Assembly (NCBI GenBank): GCA_027919835.1
Contig: JANVFP010000009.1
Location: 310,001-374,000, forward strand
Source: Lentinula raphanica
Lineage: Eukaryota > Basidiomycota > Agaricomycetes > Agaricales > Omphalotaceae
Reading direction: 5' to 3'
Length of the DNA: 64,000 bases
Shown: piece by piece, positions 49,251 through 60,787 of the stretch
How positions within the stretch are numbered: position 1 is the stretch's first letter
How the letters are laid out: each line of letters begins with the position of its first letter
Notes under the pieces: generated by a model
What the model was told of the DNA's origin: nothing
The model's input: the letters and a program-made list of their open reading frames with translations, nothing else
The model's database searches: none
Program-made: the position numbers and the translations under genes

Positions 49251-49532
49251 CATCAGGAAAAATATTCTCATCTCTAGAGTCCCCAGAGATACCCCCCAAT
49301 TCCTAGGTAGTCTCAGAGAGCCTAGAGTATCTGAGTTCTTTGAGGCTTCTAAAAGTTCTCTGGGTGCTTTCTAGTGCTTTCTAGTGCTTTCTGGTGCTTT
49401 CAGATGCTTTCAGGATCTTTCAGGATCTCTAGGATGTTTTTTGATCTTTCAAAGCTCACAAAAATCTCTGAGCAGCCTAGGAATTGGGGGGTATCTCTAG
49501 GGACTCTAGAGATGGAAATATTTTTCCTGATG
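49251..49532. mobile_element. CATCAGG-type MITE (copy B, 282 bp)
   Basis: Inverted terminal repeats of about 57 bp starting CATCAGGAAAAATATT, internal ~10-bp GCTTTCTGGT-like repeats, TT duplication on both sides. Confidence 0.92.
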
Positions 49533-49678
49533 TTCTGATCTATTGTAGAAAGGAGTCTTGCCGAATGAGTAATTTTCCCTGCTGTGTTTGGTGTGCCATC
49601 AATATTGTAAAGAGTGATTGGTTTTGGAAGAGGTCGAGTAATGATTCAATGTTGATCTATAAAGTGCTGGTGTATAAA

Positions 49679-49950
49679 CATCAGGAAAAATATTTTCATC
49701 TCTAGAGTCCCCAGAGATACCCCCCAATTCCTAGGCTGCTCAGAGATTTTTGTGAGCTTTGAAAGATCAAAAAACATCCTAGAGATCCTGAAAGATCCTG
49801 AAAGCATCTGAAAGCACCAGAAAGCACCAGAAAGCACCCAGAGAATTTTTAGAAGCCTCAAAGAACTCAGATACTCTATGCTCTCTGAGACTACCTAGGA
49901 ATTGGGGGGTATCTCTGGGGACTCTAGAGATGAGAATATTTTTCCTGATG
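49679..49950. mobile_element. CATCAGG-type MITE (copy C, 272 bp)
   Basis: Same family, inverted relative to copy B. AA on both sides; precise removal with one AA restores GLFIHQHF in the Gypsy protease. Confidence 0.93.
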
Positions 49951-50195
49951 AACAGACCAGTTGCTCCAGAGTCAATCATTGCTGCGCTGTTTGTACTCTT
50001 GAATCTGCCTTGTAACTTAATCGGAACACGGAAGTGAGAAGAATCACTTGATTGCATAGAACTGATGGTACACGAGGAAACAGATTGATAGATAGAAGAC
50101 AGTTTAGAGTACAATTCAGGGAACCAGGTGGCAGCCGTGACAGGTTTCCACTTTGAAAATTCTGGCGCAATTCAGAAATCTGATCAGCCAATGGC

Positions 50196-50457
50196 CATCA
50201 GGAAAAATATTCTCAGCTCTAGAGTCCCCAGAGATACCCCCCAATTCCTAGGCTGCTCAGAGATTTTTGTGAACTTTGAAAGATCAAAAAACATCCTAGA
50301 GATTCTGAAAGCATCTGAAAGCATCAGAAAGCACCAGAAAGCACCCAGAGAATTTTTAGAAGCCTCAAAGAACTCAGATACTCTAGGCTCTCTGAGACTC
50401 CCTAGGAATTGGGGGGTATCTCTGGGGACTCTAGAGATGAGAATATTTTTCCTGATG
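50196..50457. mobile_element. CATCAGG-type MITE (copy D, 262 bp)
   Basis: Same family and orientation as copy C. Both termini are intact but the flanking dinucleotides differ (GC and TG), so flanks may have changed after insertion. Confidence 0.9.
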
Positions 50458-50577
50458 TGTTTTCTGATTAGCTGTCAGCTGCTGGAGAATCTGGGAAAAG
50501 TCTGGCAAGGTTGGCGCAGTGGTAGCAGCTATGCTAGAGGTGGAGGATCCAGCAGTGGCAGCAGTTCTTTGGCTTGG

Positions 50578-50772
50578 TCAAGGGTAGCCCAAGAACTTTT
50601 GATGGCAAACATTGGCTAGATGTCCTGTGTATCCACAGTAGTCACATATATCTCGTTCATGATGCCCATCTGCCCTGCAATGATTCTGTGATCCACATCC
50701 ATAGCATCTTCCAGCCATGAATTTTCGATAATCATCAGGGGAACGTCCAGTGGAAGTGGCAACTACGTCCAT
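50578..50772 (-). pseudogene. Gypsy gag zinc-finger remnant
   Basis: CYGCGSQNHCRADGHH and CDYCGYTGHLANVC on the minus strand, two zinc-knuckle-like modules at the gag C-terminus. Confidence 0.8.
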
Positions 50773-50784
50773 AGCATTTGGATC

Positions 50785-50907
50785 TGTTGGCTCTTAGATG
50801 GTGGTGGATGCAGAGAAAGGCAACGACGATGGATAAATAGCGCAGTACCGACGTGTACATGAAGTATTACATAATAATTATCCAGTATTCCGAACAGATC
50901 CCCAACA
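50785..50907 (-). repeat. Short LTR (123 bp) of a Copia-type non-autonomous element
   Basis: On the minus strand it starts TGTTGGGGATCTG and ends AGAGCCAACA, directly preceded by a polypurine tract GATGGGGGAG (50908-50917). Confidence 0.75.
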
Positions 50908-50945
50908 CTCCCCCATCTGTGAGGAAAACCCAGAAGCCTAGTTCA

Positions 50946-51980
50946 TCAAGCACTGAAATCACTTGTGTATTCACCTTCCTCCGAGTCAGGTTGAAAGTAC
51001 ACATGATCCTCAGTGTGATGAACTCGTTCATGAGTATGGGAGCCTGATGAATCCCGGGAAAGATAGGCTGAGTCATACGTACGGTTGAGACACCAGTCCT
51101 TGACCTCCTTTGGCATCTCTTTAACACAGCACGCAGCCTTATGGGAATGTCCGCCACACCGATGACATCCTTCTGCATTCATGTTGCACCAGTGATTGCC
51201 GTTACTGTCCACATATCCTTCACCACTCGCATGTGGATAACCTCCTCCTCCTCGGTGACTCGCTCCCCCGTTTCCGACAACTCCTCTGGCTCCCCCATTT
51301 CCCCCAGACCTAAAACCTCCTGGACCTGCCCGTCCACCACGAACAACAAGCGCAGTGTCTATCCCGTGGAGGAGACCAGTGTCATCGAGGATCTCTTCCG
51401 CCTTGACAACAGGATTGAAGTTGCTAGGAACAGCACCCTGGAGAACAGAGATGCACGTCGAGAGAGAGGGCTCAGTAGTCTGAGACAAGAGGGACGAACG
51501 TGTGACACCATATGATTCATCGAGATTCTGAAGCAAGAGATACTTTACATAGGTGTCACTAACCTTCTCCGTAGCAGGAAGTACCGCGTTAAGACGGTCG
51601 CGCATAGTGAGAACGGCAGTGATGTAGTCAGAGATGGGTTTCGAGGAATTGTGAGTGATGCGGTAGAGAGCAGCCTGAAGAGTGGAGCAGATAGTGAATG
51701 ATGATTTGACGAAGTGGGCCTTGAGGGCAGCGTAAGTGTCCTTGCCACCACTTGTACCCTTGAAGAGACCTCGGCAGTTCTTCTCAGTCAAATGATGAAT
51801 GACTGAACTAGCCATGCCATTGCACAGGTCCTACTCCTCTTGCTCATCAGCATCATCTGTAGGTCGAGGTCTGGTTCCTAGAACGATTTGGTGGGTTTTG
51901 CCATCTGAGTTGAGAACTATTTCTAGTATCTCATCAGACCACGCTAACGAGGTATAAAGTCGGTTCTTAGTATAATGCCT
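50946..51980 (-). pseudogene. Copia-type gag without pol (TR-GAG-like)
   Basis: A Copia gag-polypeptide (UBN2-like) region runs from about 51980: LAWSDEILEIVLNSDGKTH, then an in-frame TAG near 51827-51829 (Trp expected), then MASSVIHHLTEKNCRGLFKG, KPISDYITAVLTMRDRL and a Gly-rich stretch. A Cys/His cluster (CNMNAEGCHRCGGHSHKAACC, here listed as CHRCGGHSHKAACC) ends the protein. Only about 38 bp separate the stop at 50946 from the polypurine tract and LTR, so pol is absent. The 5' end and 5' LTR are missing, cut near 51980-52000. Confidence 0.8.
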
Positions 51981-51989
51981 TATGACAGG

Positions 51990-54104
51990 TCACTTAGCAC
52001 AAACACAGAGTACGACTTCACGGGTTCGTCAATCAAATTGTATTTATAGCGAGGTGTGGGGCGTTGTCAGAGATTCCGCACTATCTTATATCTCAAGTCG
52101 AACGCAGTCTTGTAAGATCTTTTAGATCAGCAATACTGGTCAGCAGAACGAAGTGACACAGATATACCAGTCGTAAGATCTGGACTAAGGGGTTTGTTTT
52201 GAGTGGCTTCCACTCGGATAAGGGTTTTTAGGCTCGGAAAGCAACGGGGTACCAGACGTTATGGTAGACCAATCGATTCCGCTCCCGGGTGAAGCAGTAC
52301 TGATCACTATTCTCAGTAAAACCTCGAAGATCACGCAGATCACCAATCACTACGTGTCAACTTGAACAGAGCCACAAAAACTCTGCACGTTCACTCGGCA
52401 CAACCTGAGACCAAGTCCTCTGTATCTCCGGAACGGAGTCTACCTTCAACTAGCAAGTGACAGACACCAAGTCAAACCACTCAAAAGTCGGGCTTATCGC
52501 GATGAAGTAACACACTTAATCTGCAAGGTCCGGTACGGCTTAGAAGCCTTTACTCCCACGTATGGATGAAAAGGATTACCAGTTCAGAGAGATCTGGGCG
52601 CGAAACTTGTTTCATTTGTGCGGATACAGGTCTTTAAGTACACTACGAAAAGTCCAATACCCGTATTTGTCCTTGATCTAGTAGATCTAGCTATTTCTAC
52701 GGACGGAGTCCGATAATATACACTTAAATAGTAAAATATGACTGAAACAATACAAACACGCAAGGAAATAGTAAAGAAAACAGAGAAAAAGATGAAACTT
52801 GTCCGTATTTCGTCGTACTTTCGCCAGATCTAGAAGACCAAGCAAGTTCCGACCATGGTCTGTGCGGCATCCACATGCTAGGGTGCCTAACTCGTCAGAG
52901 TGGCTCCTGCCTGTGTTGCTCAAGTGTTTCCGACGAATTTGCTTCCGCGGAATAGTAGTGGTCTCCCCAGGTTTATGAGATGGACTCGTAACAGTGGGCG
53001 ATCTCGCGGATCAAGTAGGTCTGGTCCGTAGCTTTCGAACGGTATGCATATAGCCTGGTGTTCTGGAGCGGACAACGAAGATAAATGCTTCAGAAGTGTT
53101 TTCCGTAGGTTTCCGCGCGTTTCCGTGAGTGCTGGTCAAAGCTGTACATAGCATACGCTATATCCCAGTTTAGAACTTGAACATATGCGTGTTTCCGTCG
53201 CGGGTTTCACCCGTACTGCCACGGAAATGCTAGATCATCATGTTTCCGACGGTTTCCGCTACTTTGCGTAGGGTTTCCGTGTGGTAACTCGTCCGGATAG
53301 GCTCTCATCGTGTCTGATCTGCTAGATCAAGTGAAATTTCCGTCATCACAGCCAAGTACCAAACTCAGTTCTGCCGATCCGGCAGATCTTGATACTAAGT
53401 CGATATTCCCTTGGTGTGCTCGTACCAGTAGTCAGCATTCTTGAAGGATCCCCGACCAAGGGTGCGAGCAATAGCTCTAAGTGGATATTCATGGCTGATC
53501 CTGCCAAAGGATCTGTATCCTAGCTTATACTGATACAAGTTTGACTGCTAGTTCGGGCTCACTACAGTCCTTATTGATACTCTGCAACGGTCTAAGTTGA
53601 TCTTTTTGATCATTGCACGCCTGCGCGGAAAAACCGCGCAACATCTCCCCCAAACTAAAGATCTGACCGTCCTCGGTCATCGCTATGGGTAGTGTAGGCT
53701 CGTATCCCTTGAAAGGAGTGGTACTGTAGCTGATCCGACAGATCAATCACTTTTTCCGCCACATTCCGACTTGATTATACCCAGTGATCTAACAGATCAA
53801 GTTGATCCGTTGATCTTAGCACCCGTACCGACAACTCCGCTGTCCCCTTGTCGAAGACGCTAAGTCCTCGGTTTGTTATCGGCGCTTAATTTCCGAGTGT
53901 GATATCATGACGTAAATCACGCTTCTAATTCTATCACATCACATACACACTTCCTCGAAACAACTTCTTTTCAACATTTTACATACTATCCCTATGCCTA
54001 GGCCTGGGATTAGCAAATGCTGACAAAGGTTCAACGGACTTGGAAAATTTTCTAAGTTCGTTTCTTCCTCTCCCTCTCCCATTGTCGTCCACATCCTCGA
54101 CACG
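51990..54104. promoter_or_regulatory. 2.1-kb noncoding region dense in GATC palindromes and TTTCCG motifs
   Basis: No convincing gene. GATCTNNTAGATC-type palindromes occur at about 52116, 52675, 53315, 53374, 53725 and 53787. TTTCCG or CGGAAA recurs more than a dozen times between 52,900 and 53,350. The motif CTCCCCCAAACTAA occurs at 53646. Probably the long control region (or LTR) of the retroelement-like locus to the right. Confidence 0.5.
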
Positions 54105-57100
54105 ATGGCGTCGTCCTCGAAAGGTTCCGCGTCCAAACATCCCGCTGCAAAACCTGTCGGTAATCGCATCTATGGAGTTACCCCTGCTGCCCCTCCTTCG
54201 GCATCATCGTTCACCGACCCTGCTGATGGCCCTTCCCAAGTCTCTTTTGACGCTTCCCTTCGGCTTCTAGGTTCTACACCGCTGGATAAGAATGCTTTGT
54301 TTCTCCCAGCATCCGCAGAAGAATGTTCAGTCTTGGTCAATAACTTTCGTCGTTCCCCTAACTCTAAACCTCCGGCCTTTCACCTGCCTCAGTACGCCGA
54401 TCCAGAGAAGGTACAGTTCAAAGCCATCCTGGACACCATCGACAATTCGCCTGGCCCATCCACCTTCTATCCACCGCAGCTAATCACCACGTGCGAGTTG
54501 TTCTCCAAAGGCCGCCTGTCCACTGGACAGGGCCTTCACTTGTATCAGGCATTGGTGATTCTTCAGCGGGCCTTCGCGAAGATCATGGGTGGTCATCATT
54601 CCAAGTCCGAGAATCGTCGCCGTATTTTGCAGTTTTTGGCGATCCCCAATTTCAAACACTGTCTGGTACGTCTTTCCAGTCTCCTTGACTTGTTCCCGTC
54701 TGACCTGCTTCGGTTTTTCTAGGAGTACTATCACCTATACTGGCATTATACATCCAACTGCCCTCTTTTTGCGCCGATTCTCATCGCGCTAATCTGCGAC
54801 TTCTGCGCGGATCACCTGACTCCGGAGGAGTACACTTCTAAAATCTACGATGGCAAGGCCAGGGATGGGTACGGTATGAGCTCGAAGACTCGTCAACGCG
54901 TGAAGGCAAGTCCCTCCGTGTTTCTAAGTTCGATTCCCACTCATGTCCCCCATAGGGTTACCTGTCCGAGCCCATGTCCCTTAAGCAACTCGCTATTCCT
55001 ATTCCGTTCAACGCTACCACACGACGTGAAGGCCAGATCATTGTGACCATAGCCAGCCGAGGCACCGATATTGACCAAATTCGTCAACCGCGCACCAATA
55101 TAGCGCTGCGACCCGACCCGTCCTCACGTATCGTTGTGCCTTCCAGAGTCCGGTCTGTCCCTAAGGCACCGTTTCCTCCTTCATCTCAGCGACGTCCGCC
55201 CTCCCCAAAGGAAGATGAGTCCAGTTCAGAGGCCTCGTCGCATCATGGTATTTCGGCACCTTCTTCTCCTCAGAGGTTCCCACTCTCGCGATCCCCGGTT
55301 CCCGAAGTGCTGGTAGTCGAGGATGAGGACGATGATGATCCTGATTTGTTTGTACAGCCTCCCGACCCTGTGCCGCCTGGTAAGTTTTTCTCGTGCGCCT
55401 TCCCGCTGCCTGTCACTGAGTTTCCCTTGCCTAGTCACTCGCTTGAGCATTGCGCGGGCAGCCAAAACTAAGCACCTGACCGGGGATGCGGTTACAAAGG
55501 CCTCGGCTCCTCCTCAGAAACGGGAACGAGACCCCATCATCACTGAAGCTGACCCGGTATGTTCTTCCGCTTCGGCTAGGCGCTTTCTCCCTCAGCTGAT
55601 TGATCACCTCTAGCCTGCTAATGAGCCGCCCTCCAAAAAGCGTCGTACCCAGCCCGCAGGTGGAGGGGTAGCTTCAGCCATGCCTATAGCGCCTCCTGAC
55701 GTTCCTCGTCCATCGCCAGTCAAAGTTCCCACACGAATTCAGGAGGGTCCTCCGGACTATTTCGATGACGACGACACGAAAACGACTGGCCATGAAGGTT
55801 TCCTGACCAATCCCGACTTCCATCCAAAAGCGCCTTTTTCACAGCTTATTCGTAAAACGGTCGCCCAGACTCCTCGCGCACCCAAGCTTCCATTCCTCCG
55901 TGCCCCGAAGTGGCAAATTTCTGAAGAGATGAAGAACTTTGGTGCTTTCATCAACTCCGCCGATACTTCCTTTTCTCTTCAGGGGCTAAGTCGGTACAAT
56001 TATCTTGCCTCTCGTCATTTACAGTCTTCCAACAGTTCTACTCTTCCGTCTCCTGAAGCCCTGTATTCACCCAACAACTGCCTGACCTGCCTCACTCGAG
56101 GCGTGGTTTGCGAAGGTGGTTCCAAGTTGGGTGGCGCTTGCGGGCACTGCGATCGTACGCATCGCAGCTGTTCCAATAGTCTCGGTCTGGAGGATCACAA
56201 GGACCGTTTCCTCGCTATTCACAACACGGTTCGAGGTTACCCGACCGGTAAGTCGATTCTTGGTTCCTTCTAATTGGTCCTTTCCTGACACTTCTTAGGC
56301 TACTCCGGCTCTTTAGATCGTTTCCGCGCCACGCTTGATGAAATGGGGCACATTACATCCTCCTTCGAAACCATCTTTAACGATGTTCGTCGTCGTCTGG
56401 CTCTCGACTTGCAAGCAGTCCGGTCGAGTGGCTTTGATTTCAACGTTGTCCTTTCCCAGTGGGTTGATGACAATCCCAACCATCCGCTCGACTATGATCT
56501 ATTGACCTGGCTCGCAACTTTCTTTGGATGGGATTCCGCATGCAACCTCTCCTCCTTCTTGGTCGATCCTAACGATACAGCCCGGCTGGAGCAGCTGATG
56601 TTGTAAAAATACTTTAAAACAAGCTGTGAACTTCACGGTGGTGTATTGTAATCCATACCGTGAACTTCACAGTGCACTAAAAAGTTCACCGGGGCTGCTG
56701 GAATAGCTCCGGGAACCTGCTAAAAATTGCCGGGGGGCCCTCATATAATTCCGAGAGGTCTGTAGATTATTTCCTTTTTGGTTATATTATTTAAATAAAT
56801 GTATATAGGTAAATAAAATATATATAAAATCAGTAAAATACTCAAAAATTAGGAGAAAAATGATTTGCTTAAAAAAAGGAGAAAATAACCTGATTGATAC
56901 ATTACCTTATTTGGTAAGAATACATATAGGGTCCAAATAGGACCCTAAAAATATGGGGAAAAAATCATAAATAATCCAAAAATATACACAGTAGGCAATT
57001 CTATTTTTAGAAGACATATGTCTAGGGTATATATTGGTGCCTGATAATAGAAAAATATCATATGGAATCCAGAATTGGCTAACACAGGGCACTGATTACC

Positions 57101-60036
57101 TCAGGCACATCAAAACTACTCAAAAAGGAAATTGGTCTAAAAATAGAACTTGATGTCATCTTGTAGTAAAAAATCTGAAAAAATCATAAAAAATATTGAA
57201 AAAATTCAGGGGTGCCTCATTGTCCCTGAAAATACAAAATAAAAAAAAATACGCGACAAGTGTAAAAAATTTTATCACTCCAAATTATACTAGATCCTCT
57301 ATTCATTCAATATATCTGATGCACAAGCTATTTTTAGCACCCCCAGTACCCTCAGGCACCTAGGATAGCTTATATCATTCAATATATTCAGCATACTCAA
57401 TGCTTATTATACTTAACATACTTAACAATGAAAAATCTTAAAATAGTATTCATGTGTATTCTACTCAATACACTCAACAATGAAAAATCTCAAAACAGTG
57501 TTCATGTGTATTATACTTAACATACTCAACACACTTAACAATGAAAAAACTCAGAACAGTGCTCATGTGTGTTACACTTAACACACTTCATCAATAAATA
57601 TAATATACTTAACAATCAAAAACTCGGAGTAGTGTTATCACACATTATACTTAACACACTTCATCAGTAAGTATAACATACGTTCAATAGGACATTGTTA
57701 TACTATAACACACTTATAACAACGAGTTTTGGGCGCTTATGGGCGCTTATTTGGTGTTTTTCAGTCGAAATTCATTAATAGCTCACTCAATAATTTTTGT
57801 GTGGGCTCTATATTGTGTCAGGATGTTGTCTATATCATATTCCTCTAGATATAATTCGGAGAACTCGGAAATACAACCTGTGTGGCTAGCTATACTATAA
57901 TCTTTTGTGATATAACAGTGTTTTATGTAAATGACAGTGCATACACCCATGGTATGAAGTCAAACTGCTGCTGGGTCATGAAAAGAGTCATCCTACAACT
58001 TATTCTATGCTAACTCTATGTGATACAGTCAAGAGATCTGTAATGGGGGTCATTGAATATGACATCTATTGTTACATGTAAGTGTAGACATCTATAGTGT
58101 ACATGAAACATGTACATGTGTATCACAGTGTCCAACCTTTATGATAGCTATCTGAATCATGTACAGACACTGCCAGTAGACTGTAGGAGTCCTTTCCTGA
58201 TGGACCAGCATCAGTATACTTGCATTACATGGACATATGCATTGGCATTTATATAAAACACTGTTATATCACAAAAGATTATAGTATAGCTAGCCACACA
58301 GGTTGTATTTTTGAGTTCTCCGAATTACATCTAGAGGAATATGATATAGACAACATCCTGACACAATATAGAGCCCACACAAAAATTATTGAGTGAGCTA
58401 TTAATGAATTTCGACTGAAAAACACCAAATAAGCGCCCATAAGCGCCCAAAACTCGTTGTTATAAGTGTGTTATAGTATAACAATGTCCTATTGAATGTA
58501 TGTTATACTTACTGATGAAGTGTGTTAAGTATAATGTGTGATAACACTACTCTGAGTTTTTGATTGTTAAGTATATTATATTGATTGATGAAGTGTGTTA
58601 AGTGTAATATACTACATGAGCACTGTTCTGAGTTTTTTCATTGTTAAGTGTGTTGAGTATGTTAAGTATAATACACATGAACCCTGTTCTGAGAGTTTTC
58701 ATTGTTAAGTGTGTTATGTGTGTTAAGTATAATACACATGAACACTGTTTCGAGGTTTTTCATTGTTGAGTGTGTTGAGTAGAATACACATGAATACTAT
58801 TCTAAGATTTTTCATTGTTAAGTATGTTAAGTATGATAAGCATTGAGTATGCTGAATATATTGAATGATATAAGCTATTCTAGGTGCCTGAGGGTACTGG
58901 GGGTGCTAAAAATAGCTTGTGCATCAGATATATTGAATGAATAGAGGATCTAGTATAATTTGGAGTGATAAAATTTTTTACACTTGTCGCGTATTTTTTT
59001 TTATTTTGTATTTTCAGGGACAATGAGGCACCCCTGAATTTTTTCAATATTTTTTATGATTTTTTCAGATTTTTTACTACAAGATGACATCAAGTTCTAT
59101 TTTTAGACCAATTTCCTTTTTGAGTAGTTTTGATGTGCCTGAGGTAATCAGTGCCCTGTGTTAGCCAATTCTGGATTCCATATGATATTTTTCCATTATC
59201 AGGCACCAATATATACCCTAGACATATGTCTTCTAAAAATAGAATTGCCTACTGTGTATATTTTTGGATTATTTATGATTTTTTCCCCATATTTTTAGGG
59301 ACCTATTTGGACCCTATATGTATTCTTATCAAATAAGGTAATGTATCAATCAGGTTATTTTCTCCTTTTTTTAAGCAAATCATTTTTCTCCTAATTTTTG
59401 AGTATTTTACTGATTTTATATATATTTTATTTACCTATATACATTTATTTAAATAATATAACCAAAAAGGAAATAATCTACAGACCTCTCGGAATTATAT
59501 GAGGGCCCCCCGGCAATTTTTAGCAGGTTCCCGGAGCTATTCCAGCAGCCCCGGTGAACTTTTTAGTGCACTGTGAAGTTCACGGTATGGATTACAATAC
59601 ACCACCGTGAAGTTCACAGCTTGTTTTAAAGTATCTTTACTGCTACAGGTGGCTGGAGGAGTTCCTCCGCAACAACGCCTCAGCCATCGAGGTCGCTGCA
59701 GACCCGTCGACTTCCTCTCATCCTACCACCGTTCCAACCGTATCTCCATCTTCTCCGGTGGCTTCTACCTCAGTCTTCCAAGAACCCGTACTTCACTCCC
59801 GCCGCCGGCCTAGTGCTGCTATCCCTAGCAATTTCACCTCGGACCTCCCATTCCATACCCCTCCCCCTTCTACCACAGTTGACGAGGAGATGGAAGTTGA
59901 CGAGGGTACTTCTCGAGCTTCGGTAGGGCGTGCTTTATTGACAGAATATGATGACACCGACGACGACGAGGAGGATGACGAAGACGAGCCTGTTGAGATC
60001 GCACCGTCTGCCACTGCATCCAAAACCCGCAAGTAG
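54105..60036 (+). CDS. Large retroelement-associated protein with Zn2Cys6-like cluster; gene split by palindromic element 2
   Basis: Exons 54105-54665, 54723-54905, 54956-55379, 55462-55556, 55614-56247, 56299-56602 and 59649-60036 give about 862 residues. The family is not recognised. The N-terminal half has a globular part (YPPQLITTCELFSKGRLS, EYYHLYWHYTSNCPLF). A Ser/Pro-rich linker with an acidic run follows, then a basic KKRRTQP. The cysteine cluster CLTCLTRGVVC...CGHCDRTHRSC (56079-56172) has C-x2-C-x6-C-x9-C-x2-C-x6-C spacing, matching fungal Zn2Cys6 clusters. A helical region (FETIFNDVRRRLALDLQAV) and an acidic tail close it. Intron 2 uses a GC donor. The last intron (3,046 nt) is the palindromic element; its removal gives LMLWLEEFLRNN in frame. 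Position beside an integrase gene suggests a gag-like or accessory protein of a retroelement. Confidence 0.7.
56603..59648. mobile_element. Palindromic (foldback) element 2, occupying a complete 3,046-nt intron
   Basis: Inverted arms of about 1.35-1.4 kb (roughly 56605-57953 and 58229-59640) surround a ~275-nt loop (57954-58228). Ends read ATACTTTAAAACAAGCTG and the inverse. Arms and loop are clearly related to the element at 22380-25439, although the outer ~300 bp differ. Its left end supplies the GTAAAA donor and the region just beyond the right end the CTGCTACAG acceptor. Without the element only about 20 nt of intron would remain, too short to splice. Noncoding; the short open frames in both arms are mirror copies. 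Confidence 0.88.
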
Positions 60037-60740
60037 CGTAGTTCGGACTCTAGATCACAGAGCCAGACTATCCTACGAACTTCTTTTCTTTGTAGTAAAC
60101 TTGTATATAGCCAGTATCTCCGGGTCTCTAGTATTCACCTAGTAGATCCCCTTTATTATGAATGACACTGCCCCTGTGGGCTTTTCTTGTTCCTTGTCTG
60201 AGACTTCCTTAAGAATTCTTACTTTCATCTTCAAGATACTTCCTCTAAGAGTTCTTCTGAGTTTTCTCTAAGTTGCCTTTAAGTTCTTTAGGTCTCTTGC
60301 CCTTAACCAACACCTGATAGAGCACTGTAAGTACTTTATTGATACCATGTACTCTTCTAAGTGTTCGTCTTTTAACATTTCTAAAGCTGTTACATTGCTC
60401 CTGTCATTCCCGGAGCGCAGATTTCGGTCTGATCCACTAGATCATTTTGATCTGCTAGATCAGACCCATCAATGCTAATTCTTCGGTTATCAAGTTGGTG
60501 GTTGCAGCCTCATATGGCATGTTAAATCCATTGGGCTTTACAAATTGCAAGCTGCGTCGGTTTTAGATCTAAGTCTTTGCATTGTACGCATGCTTAAGCT
60601 GTCAATGAGCACAGGTCTTTTAGATCTCGTAAAATTTTCATGAAAATTTCTGAAATTTCGAAAATTCTTGAAACACCGTGTGTCCCCTCCCCCAAACTAA
60701 AGCTCAGCAGTCCCCTGCTGACCCGAAGCATCGGAAAAGG
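60037..60740. other. Intergenic within the 52-64 kb locus
   Basis: No gene. Contains two GATC palindromes at about 60432-60465 and the shared motif TCCCCCAAACTAAAG at about 60687, shortly before the next gene. Confidence 0.45.
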
Positions 60741-60748
60741 TATAAAAG
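60741..60748 (+). promoter_or_regulatory. TATA box of the second plus-strand gene
   Basis: TATAAAAG, about 40 bp upstream of the ATG at 60788; the leader between them holds a GATCTAAGAGATC palindrome. Confidence 0.6.
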
Positions 60749-60787
60749 CCCTTGATCTAAGAGATCCGACTCCCAACTCAACGAAAA

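Larger units (their letters stand above)
48919..50114 (-). pseudogene. Gypsy protease / linker remnant broken by two MITEs
   Basis: AAMIDSGATGLF is the retroviral-type protease motif (DSGA). Removal of MITE C joins GLF to IHQHFIDQH in frame. Further on come GLP-LQKVNPNINW (TGA at 49179-49181, Trp expected) and TTLDLLEINPEHVPLP, leading to RT. Confidence 0.85.
44849..50784 (-). mobile_element. Degenerate Gypsy (Ty3-type) retrotransposon
   Basis: Minus-strand order gag zinc fingers, protease, RT, RNase H, integrase, then an LTR remnant (44849-45080) equal to the terminal part of the solo LTR. A deletion has fused the integrase C-terminus to the middle of the LTR. No 5' LTR is recognisable; the right end abuts another retroelement's LTR at 50785. 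Five CATCAGG-type elements interrupt it and at least five in-frame stops, all TGA, are present. Confidence 0.9.

Noticed and set aside
56907..59336. Sixty-codon frames starting MPCVSQFWIPYDI in both arms of element 2
   Set aside because: They are mirror images produced by the inverted arms, with no domain or extension.
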